Position numbers and translations under genes: made by a program
Shown here: piece after piece, positions 58,564-64,000 of the stretch
Layout of the letters: each line of letters opens with the position of its first letter
Numbering within the stretch: position 1 is the first letter of the stretch
Source: CADEED01 sp035765415
Lineage (GTDB): Bacteria; Pseudomonadota; Gammaproteobacteria; Steroidobacterales; Steroidobacteraceae
Length of the DNA: 64,000 nucleotides
Reading direction: 5' to 3'
Assembly: GCA_035765415.1 (NCBI GenBank)
Contig: DASTXR010000132.1
Coordinates: 1-64,000, forward strand
Notes under the pieces: generated by a model
What the model was told of the DNA's origin: nothing
The model's input: only the letters and a program-made list of their open reading frames with translations
Databases searched by the model: none

Positions 58564-60195
58564 ATGAAAAAAACCACCCGTCGCGATGCACTGAAGTCAC
58601 TGGTCATTGGCAGCGCCGCAGTCGCGGCTCCCGCGCAGGCCGCGAAGCCGGAAAAGTCGCCGGACGCGTGTTCCGCAGCCCTGCGCACCGACTGGTCTGA
58701 CCTGCGTTGGGGCAAAGGCTTCGAAGGGCAGCGCATCGCCGACCTCGGCGACGGCACGTTCCTCAATCCCGTGTTTTCCGGCGACCGACCCGACCCCACC
58801 ATCCTCAAGGACGGTGACGACTACTGGATGACGTTCTCGTCGTTCGACTCCTATCCCGGCATCGTCGTCTGGCATTCGCGCGATCTCGTGAACTGGGCGC
58901 CCGTGGGGCCTGCGCTGACGACACCGGTCGGCTCGGTCTGGGCCTGCGACATCGCCAAACATGCCGGCCGCTACTTCATCTACTTCCCGGCGCGCGCCGC
59001 GGGCAAACGCTCTAACTACGTGGTGCATGCGAAATCGATGCGCGGCCCGTGGAGCGAGCCCATCGACCTCAACCTGCCGGCGCACATCGATCCGGGCCAC
59101 ATCGTCGGCGAGGACGGCAAGCGCTACCTGTTTCTCTCGGGCGGCGACCGCGTGAAACTCAGGGACGACGGCCTCGCCACCGACGGCGCGGTGGAGCATG
59201 TGTACGACCCCTGGCGATATCCCGACGACTGGGTGGTCGAAAGCTTTTCGCCCGAGGGCCCAAAGGTTCTCAAACACGGTCAGTACTTCTACATGGTCAC
59301 GGCCGTCGGCGGCACCGCGGGTCCGCCCACCGGCCACATGGTGATCGCCGCGCGCTCGAAGTCGATCAACGGTCCCTGGGAAAACTGCCCGGCCAATCCA
59401 CTGGTGCGCACCACCGATGCGCGCGAGAAATGGTGGTCGCGCGGCCATGCCTCGCTGGTCGAAGGCCCGGCGGGCGACTGGTGGAGCGTCTATCACGGCT
59501 ACGAAAACGCGTACTGGACGCTCGGCCGCCAGACGCTGCTCGACCGCATCGAGTGGACCGACGACGGATGGTTCAGATTCCTCGGCAAAGACCTGTCATC
59601 GGCCATCGCGAAACCCGCGACGCTCAGGAACCAGGCGCATGGCATCGCGCTGTCGGACGATTTCAGCAAGGACAAGTTCGGCATCCAATGGGCGTTCTAT
59701 GCCCCGGGCGAAAACGAGCGCTCGCGCGTGGCCTACGAAGACGGTGCATTGGTGATTGCCGGCAAGGGCGACAGCCCGTCCAACTGCTCGCCGATCACCT
59801 GCATCACCGGCGACCAGGCCTATCGCTGCGAAGTCGAAATCCTCGTTGATGGTGCGGCCACCGGCGGCGTGCTCTTCTTCTACAACAAGCGCATGTACTG
59901 CGGCCTCGGGTTCAACGAGCGGCAGATGGTGCGCCATCGCACCGCCATCGACGCGACGCGGGCGAAACCCAAGGGCATCGACCGGCGCCTGTTCATTCGC
60001 TTCGAGAACAACAAACACATCGTCACCTTCCACACATCGACGGATGGCGTGGCGTGGACGAAGTACGACGTGCAGATGGAAGTCTCCGGCTACCACCACA
60101 ACGTGGCGTACGACTTCCTGAGCCTGCGCCCCGGGCTTTATGCTTCGGGGAACGGAAAAGTCCGCTTCAAAAACTTCAAGTACCAGGCCATCTGA
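58564..60195 (+). CDS. GH43 family glycosidase with Tat signal
   Basis: The ATG at 58564 gives 543 residues with a twin-arginine signal TTRRDALKSLVIGSAAVAAP, so export by the TatABC system at 11-12.7 kb is expected. The five-bladed GH43 propeller has RPDPTI (base Asp77), SVWACDIAKH (pKa-modulating Asp) and VVESFSPEGPK (acid Glu). A beta-sandwich domain covers the last 190 residues (from about 355, DDFSKDKFGIQW). It is probably a beta-xylosidase or arabinofuranosidase acting on products of the neighbouring xylanase. Confidence 0.9.
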   Translation: MKKTTRRDALKSLVIGSAAVAAPAQAAKPEKSPDACSAALRTDWSDLRWGKGFEGQRIADLGDGTFLNPVFSGDRPDPTILKDGDDYWMTFSSFDSYPGIVVWHSRDLVNWAPVGPALTTPVGSVWACDIAKHAGRYFIYFPARAAGKRSNYVVHAKSMRGPWSEPIDLNLPAHIDPGHIVGEDGKRYLFLSGGDRVKLRDDGLATDGAVEHVYDPWRYPDDWVVESFSPEGPKVLKHGQYFYMVTAVGGTAGPPTGHMVIAARSKSINGPWENCPANPLVRTTDAREKWWSRGHASLVEGPAGDWWSVYHGYENAYWTLGRQTLLDRIEWTDDGWFRFLGKDLSSAIAKPATLRNQAHGIALSDDFSKDKFGIQWAFYAPGENERSRVAYEDGALVIAGKGDSPSNCSPITCITGDQAYRCEVEILVDGAATGGVLFFYNKRMYCGLGFNERQMVRHRTAIDATRAKPKGIDRRLFIRFENNKHIVTFHTSTDGVAWTKYDVQMEVSGYHHNVAYDFLSLRPGLYASGNGKVRFKNFKYQAI

Positions 60196-60196
60196 A

Positions 60197-60240
60197 ATGG
60201 GGACATTCCTGATTTGCAGCAAAAGGGGACGCGCCTGAAT
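60197..60240. repeat. Remnant of the REP-like repeat family
   Basis: ATGGGGACATTCCTGATTTG followed by AGCAAAAGGGGACGCG resembles the tails at 4172 and 55413. Only half of a palindrome is present. The repeat runs into the start of the CPBP gene and complicates its start site. Confidence 0.5.
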
Positions 60241-61110
60241 TTCTCCGCGACGACCTATCTTCCATTCCTGCTGCTGCTCACGGCCGTCATCGGCCTGTGG
60301 ATTCATCGCACCGTCTGGATCGCCGCGCTCGTGGCCGCCGTGCTCGCGGGCATCGTCACCGGCGCGCTGCACTGGCTGACGGTGGTGTGGATCGCGCTGC
60401 TCGCGGCACTGGCCATCGCCTACACGCGTGCGCGCGACTCCACCTCGCCTGACAAGCACATCTGGCAAACCCTGGCCGGCCTCGCCTTCGCGATCTACGC
60501 CATCGCCATGTTCATCCCGGTGCTGCCGGGCTTCCACCGCATCGTGCTCGTGCAACCGCAGGTGTTGTCCGAAGGCGCCGCGCCTTACGGCATATCCGTC
60601 GGCTTCCCGAAAGTGGTGACCGGCATCGTCATCCTGGGGCTGATAAACCCGCTGCTCGTGACCTCCTGGCGTGAACTCGGCCGCGTGCTGGCGCGTGCCT
60701 TTCCCATCTACCTCATCTTCACCGCCGTCGGCATGATCCTCGTGATCGCGATGGGCTACAGCAGCTTCGCGCCCAAGTGGACGGCGCTGTTCCTGCTCTT
60801 CGCGCCGGTCAACCTGTTCTTCACCTGCCTGTCGGAGGAAGCATTCTTCCGCGGTTACATCCAGCACGAACTGTCGCGCATCGGCTCGAATCGCAGGCTC
60901 GCCGCCGGCGTGGCCCTAACTATCGCCTCGGTGCTCTTCGGCCTCGCACACTTCGGCGGGGGCTGGACCTACGTGTTCGTCGCCGCCGTCGCCGGCCTGG
61001 GATACGGCTGGGCCTTCATGCGCACACAACGCATCGAAGCCGCCATGGCCGTGCACTTCGGCCTGAACGCCACACACTTCCTGCTGTTTACGTACCCGCG
61101 GCTGGGGTGA
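60214..61110 (+). CDS. CPBP family intramembrane metalloprotease
   Basis: Up to 298 residues and about eight membrane helices. The CPBP/Rce1 motifs are present: EEAFFRGYIQHEL (EExxxR), FGLAHFGGG with a catalytic His, and FGLNATHF. The start is uncertain: TTG 60214 lies in a repeat remnant and the first membrane helix begins near residue 11. Members process prenylated proteins or bacteriocin-related peptides; the substrate here is unknown. Confidence 0.85.
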   Translation: MQQKGTRLNFSATTYLPFLLLLTAVIGLWIHRTVWIAALVAAVLAGIVTGALHWLTVVWIALLAALAIAYTRARDSTSPDKHIWQTLAGLAFAIYAIAMFIPVLPGFHRIVLVQPQVLSEGAAPYGISVGFPKVVTGIVILGLINPLLVTSWRELGRVLARAFPIYLIFTAVGMILVIAMGYSSFAPKWTALFLLFAPVNLFFTCLSEEAFFRGYIQHELSRIGSNRRLAAGVALTIASVLFGLAHFGGGWTYVFVAAVAGLGYGWAFMRTQRIEAAMAVHFGLNATHFLLFTYPRLG

Positions 61111-61113
61111 CGT

Positions 61114-61782
61114 TTACGCGAGATTCTTTTCCGACAGCGCCAGCTCGCGCCCGAAACGGCGCTTCACGCGAAACCGTTGCGCCGGCCGATGGGCCGCGCC
61201 CTCGGCGCGCGCGCCCGGCGCAGGCTCGACGAGATTGAGGTCTTCGACGCGCCGGCGAAACGTCCGCTTGTCGAGCGCGGTCCCCAGCACCTGTTCGTAG
61301 ACGCGCTGCAGCTCGCTCAGCGTGAATGTGGCGGGCATCAGGTGGACCGGCAGCGATGAATACGCCGTCTTCGAGCGCACGCGCTCGACGGCCGTGCGCA
61401 GGATCTCGAGATGATCGAACGGCAGGGACGTGATCGTATCGACGGCGCGCCATTTCACGTGTTCCTCACCCACCCGGTCGAACGGCACCAGCGCATAGTG
61501 CGCAATCGAAACCGACCAGCCGCGAGCATCGCGATGCCGGCTGGCAAACGTCTTGAGCTGCTCGAGGTAGGGGCTGTCGAGCCCTGCCTTGGCCTTGAGG
61601 ATGCGCACCGCCGCCGCGAGCGCGTCTTCATCTTCATCGGCATGCACCCAGCCGCCTGGCAGCGTCCAGTCGCCGGCGTGGGGCGCCTGCTCGCGCCGCG
61701 CCAGGGCGACGTGCAGCGCCGCATCCCGCAGCGTGAGGATGACGATATCGACGGTGACGATGGGTCGCGTATGTTCGGGCAT
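61114..61782 (-). CDS. nrtR: NrtR-type transcriptional regulator of NAD metabolism
   Basis: The 222-residue protein has an N-terminal NUDIX-like domain with a degenerate box (LPGGWVHADEDEDALAAAVRI lacks the catalytic REXXEE) and a C-terminal winged helix (about 145-215, LSELQRVYEQVLGTALDKRTFRRRV). This is the NrtR architecture, which senses ADP-ribose or NAD. It is divergent from the NAD-salvage genes and its likely operator lies between them. Confidence 0.9.
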   Translation of the reverse strand: MPEHTRPIVTVDIVILTLRDAALHVALARREQAPHAGDWTLPGGWVHADEDEDALAAAVRILKAKAGLDSPYLEQLKTFASRHRDARGWSVSIAHYALVPFDRVGEEHVKWRAVDTITSLPFDHLEILRTAVERVRSKTAYSSLPVHLMPATFTLSELQRVYEQVLGTALDKRTFRRRVEDLNLVEPAPGARAEGAAHRPAQRFRVKRRFGRELALSEKNLA

Positions 61783-61844
61783 ACCGGCACTAAGTTAACA
61801 CCCGGATTTTCGACGCGGTAGTGAAATCCTTCACACCAAGCCGA

Positions 61845-61872
61845 TTGCGCCGAGGTCAAAGCCTGTTATAGT
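61845..61872 (+). promoter_or_regulatory. Predicted promoter of the NAD-salvage genes
   Basis: TATAGT at 61867-61872 is a good -10 box, with TTGCGC at 61845-61850 as a weak -35 box 16 bp upstream. The downstream inverted repeat touches the end of the -10 box. Confidence 0.55.
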
Positions 61873-61891
61873 TCGTGCATAAACGCACGAA
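61872..61891. promoter_or_regulatory. Candidate NrtR operator (7-6-7 inverted repeat)
   Basis: TTCGTGC (61872-61878) and GCACGAA (61885-61891) are perfect inverted 7-bp arms around ATAAAC. The repeat overlaps or directly follows the -10 box, 17 bp before the nicotinamidase start, and lies between nrtR and its presumed target genes. Binding here would block transcription. Assignment to NrtR is inference from position. Confidence 0.65.
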
Positions 61892-61908
61892 GTAAGAGAA
61901 GCCAACAC

Positions 61909-62724
61909 ATGAACGCAAGGCTGCTCATCATCGATCCGCAGAACGACTTCTGCGACATACGCGGCGCCGCGCTGCCGGTCACCGGCGCCAACGCCGATAT
62001 GCAACGGCTGGCGGGTTTCATGAAAAAGGCGGGCGCCCAACTCACTAACATCACGGTGACGCTCGACTCCCACGCTTCCATCGGAATCGAACGGACCACG
62101 TTCTGGATGCAGGCAAACGGCGAAGCGGTGGCCCCGTTCACGCAGATCGTCGAGAACGACGTGCGCGAGGGTCGGTTCCTGCCGCGTGACGCCACGCTGA
62201 AAGCCGCGACGCTCGCGTACCTGCAAAACCTCGAGAAGGGCGGTCGCTATCGCCTCATGGTGTGGCCGGTGCATTGCGTGCTCGGCACCTGGGGCCACAA
62301 CATTCACGACGACGTCGCCAGACAACTTGCGCTCTGGGAGCAGCGGCGGCAGCGTCCGGTTGCGCGCATCCTCAAGGGACTGAACCCCATGACCGAGCAG
62401 TACAGCGCCATCAGGGCGGAAGTGCCTCTCGCCGACGATGAGTCCACGCAGACCAATCGTGCGCTCATCGAGCTCGCACGCCCCGGCGGCGAGCTGCTGC
62501 TGGTGGCCGGCGAGGCCGCGAGCCATTGCGTGGCGGCCACGGTCCAGCACCTTCTGCAGGTGCTCACACCCGCGGAGCGCGCACGAGTCGTGCTGCTCGC
62601 GGACTGCATGAGCGCTGTCACCGGATTTCAGCCTCAGGCAGACACCTTCTTAGAGGATGCAGCGGCGCAAGGCGCGCGCATCATGAACAGCGATGCCGCT
62701 CTCGTCGAGCTGGCGCGCCACTAG
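61909..62724 (+). CDS. Isochorismatase-family cysteine hydrolase, nicotinamidase-like
   Basis: The 271-residue protein has the triad of the family: Asp in LLIIDPQNDF, Lys in ARILKGLNP and the nucleophile Cys in GEAASHCVAATV with the preceding cis-peptide. It is longer than typical PncA (about 210) because of inserted segments such as the region 140-175. Position between nrtR and pncB supports nicotinamide deamidation to nicotinate, but the length leaves room for another amide substrate. Confidence 0.85.
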   Translation: MNARLLIIDPQNDFCDIRGAALPVTGANADMQRLAGFMKKAGAQLTNITVTLDSHASIGIERTTFWMQANGEAVAPFTQIVENDVREGRFLPRDATLKAATLAYLQNLEKGGRYRLMVWPVHCVLGTWGHNIHDDVARQLALWEQRRQRPVARILKGLNPMTEQYSAIRAEVPLADDESTQTNRALIELARPGGELLLVAGEAASHCVAATVQHLLQVLTPAERARVVLLADCMSAVTGFQPQADTFLEDAAAQGARIMNSDAALVELARH

Positions 62725-62740
62725 CCGCAAGGAGCCCGCC

Positions 62741-63934
62741 GTGTTCATTCCCATCATCCGCTCGCTGCTCGACACCGACCTCTACAAGTACACGATGCTC
62801 CAGGCTTTCCTGCACGGCTTTCCCGAAAACCAGGCCGTGTACGAATTTCTCTGCCGCAACGAGCCGCAGTATCCGCTCGCCGCGCTCGCCGACGATGTGA
62901 ATGCGCAGATCGAGCACCTGTGCACGCTGCAGTTCTCCGAAGACGAGCTCGCGCACCTCGCGGGCAAACGCTACCTCAAGAGCGACTTCATCGACTTCCT
63001 GCGCATCTTCCGGCTGCAGCAGCGCTACATCGAAGTGGAGGCGCGTGGCGATCGCCTGGCCATCCGCGCCTCGGGCCCGCAGATCCACGTCATGGCGTTC
63101 GAAATCTACATCCTCGCCATCGTCAACGAGCTCTACTTCCGCCGCCTGACTACTCCGCCAGTGCTCGAAGAAGGGCGCCGCCGGCTCGCGGCCAAGATCG
63201 AGACGCTGCAGAAGTTCGAGCGCAGCAGTGTCGCGCGCCGTCACCCATTCGAGTTCTTCGATTTCGGTACACGCCGGCGCTTTTCCCGCGAGTGGCACGA
63301 GGAGGTGGTCGCTAAGCTCGTGGCGGCCGTGCCGCAGTACTTCAAGGGCAGCTCCAACGTGTATCTCGCGCGCAAGCACCAGCTGGCCGCCATCGGCACC
63401 ATGGCGCACGAATATCTGCAGACGTTCCAGGCCGTCGGCGTCCAGCTACGCAGCTTTCAGACCGCGGCGCTCGAGCGCTGGGTGCACGAATACCGCGGGG
63501 ATCTCGGCATCGCGCTCACCGACACGGTGGGCATGGATGCGTTCCTGCAGAACCTCGACCTGTACTTCGCCAAGCTGTTCGACGGCCTGCGCCACGACTC
63601 CGGCGACCCGGTCGAGTGGGGCGAGAAGGCCATGCGCCACTACGAGAAGTTGCGCATCGACACGCACAACAAGCGCCTGGTGTTCTCCGACGGCCTCGAT
63701 GTGCCGCGCTCTCTCGCGCTCTACGAACACTTCGCCGATCGCGTGCAATGCGGCTTCGGCATCGGCACGAATCTCACCAACGACCTCGGGCCCACGCCGC
63801 TCAACATCGTCATGAAACTCGTGGAGTGCAACGGGCAGCCGGTGGCCAAGTTGTCTGACTCCCCCGGCAAGACGCTGTGCAAGGACGAAACCTTCCTCGC
63901 CTATCTACGCCAGGTTTTCCGCAAGGCCGCCTGA
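62741..63934 (+). CDS. pncB: Nicotinate phosphoribosyltransferase
   Basis: A GTG start at 62741 with AAGGAG 7 nt upstream gives 397 residues. Signatures include SLLDTDLYKYTMLQAFL near the N-terminus, EFFDFGTRRRFS, and RHDSGDPVEWGEKA with the phosphoribosyl-binding region, plus FGIGTNLTNDLG. It converts nicotinate and PRPP to NaMN for NAD salvage. nadE starts 1 bp after its stop. Confidence 0.96.
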   Translation: MFIPIIRSLLDTDLYKYTMLQAFLHGFPENQAVYEFLCRNEPQYPLAALADDVNAQIEHLCTLQFSEDELAHLAGKRYLKSDFIDFLRIFRLQQRYIEVEARGDRLAIRASGPQIHVMAFEIYILAIVNELYFRRLTTPPVLEEGRRRLAAKIETLQKFERSSVARRHPFEFFDFGTRRRFSREWHEEVVAKLVAAVPQYFKGSSNVYLARKHQLAAIGTMAHEYLQTFQAVGVQLRSFQTAALERWVHEYRGDLGIALTDTVGMDAFLQNLDLYFAKLFDGLRHDSGDPVEWGEKAMRHYEKLRIDTHNKRLVFSDGLDVPRSLALYEHFADRVQCGFGIGTNLTNDLGPTPLNIVMKLVECNGQPVAKLSDSPGKTLCKDETFLAYLRQVFRKAA

Positions 63935-63935
63935 G

Positions 63936-64000
63936 ATGCCGACGGACCTCAAGCTCACCCTCGCGCAGATCAATCCGACGATCGGCGACCTCGACGGCAA
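63936..64000 (+). CDS. nadE: NAD+ synthetase, glutamine-dependent (3' end outside window)
   Basis: Only 21 residues are visible, starting MPTDLKLTLAQINPTIGDLD. This is the start of the N-terminal carbon-nitrogen hydrolase (glutaminase) domain of NadE, cf. the usual ALAQLNPTVGDL. The operon order pncB-nadE supports it: NadE makes NAD from the deamido form downstream of PncB. Confidence 0.82.
   Translation, partial: MPTDLKLTLAQINPTIGDLDG

Noticed and set aside
1..64000. CRISPR arrays, insertion sequences, integrases, tRNA or rRNA genes
   Set aside because: None was recognised on either strand. The repeats present are short palindromes without spacers or transposase genes.

Overview
The window is about 64 kb of GC-rich (roughly 65%) bacterial chromosome with dense, mostly uninterrupted gene content. 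The gene set and order (rsmG-parA-parB next to atpIBEFHAGDC, glmU and glmS; tatABC; cytochrome c4; bkd and prp loci; PQQ dehydrogenase; M2, S9 and POT/OPT peptide utilisation) point to a free-living aerobic gammaproteobacterium. It looks like a Steroidobacteraceae/Nevskiales/Xanthomonadales-type organism, but that placement is inference. The rsmG-par-atp-glm block suggests the window lies fairly near the replication origin, although no oriC, DnaA-box cluster or mnmG is present.

Layout. 1-4.1 kb: the 3' end of a GGDEF-EAL protein, an S41 peptidase, a DedA protein, an SRPBCC protein and a small membrane protein. 4.2-5.6 kb: an EamA exporter and an ABM-domain protein. 5.7-11.1 kb (minus strand): a peptide-use operon of POT importer, ACE-like M2 dipeptidase and OPT transporter. 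11.2-13.3 kb: tatABC and dtd. 13.4-17.5 kb: cytochrome c4, a large inverted repeat, an S9 peptidase, an MBL hydrolase and a DUF2269 protein. 17.6-22.6 kb: branched-chain 2-oxoacid dehydrogenase E1a-E1b-E2 followed by a gluzincin-type peptidase. 23-28.9 kb: a PQQ dehydrogenase, an unknown membrane protein, gor and acuI. 28.9-32.8 kb: the methylcitrate genes prpB-prpC-prpD, interrupted by a guanidinium exporter gene that carries a guanidine-II (mini-ykkC) riboswitch. 32.8-43.8 kb: rsmG-parA-GNAT-parB-DUF6250 lipoprotein, then the ATP synthase operon behind a near-consensus promoter. 43.8-55.7 kb: glmU and glmS separated by many small accessory genes. 55.9-60.2 kb: a multidomain GH10 xylanase lipoprotein and a Tat-exported GH43 enzyme. 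61.1-64 kb: an NAD-salvage locus (NrtR, nicotinamidase-like hydrolase, pncB, start of nadE) with a candidate NrtR operator.

Together the genes describe an oligopeptide- and xylan-using aerobe. Peptides enter by POT/OPT carriers and are cut by M2, S9 and M1-like peptidases. Branched-chain amino acids pass through the Bkd complex, and the resulting propionyl-CoA is removed by the methylcitrate enzymes.

The most interesting non-coding signals are the guanidine-II riboswitch, in which the second hairpin can pair alternatively with the ribosome-binding region of gdx; a structured glmS leader with mutually exclusive helices; an inverted repeat at the NAD-salvage promoter; several REP-like palindromes in intergenic gaps; and a strong excess of the heptamers CTAACWA/CTATCTA scattered over both strands and all reading frames. 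No tRNA, rRNA, CRISPR array, insertion sequence or prophage was found.
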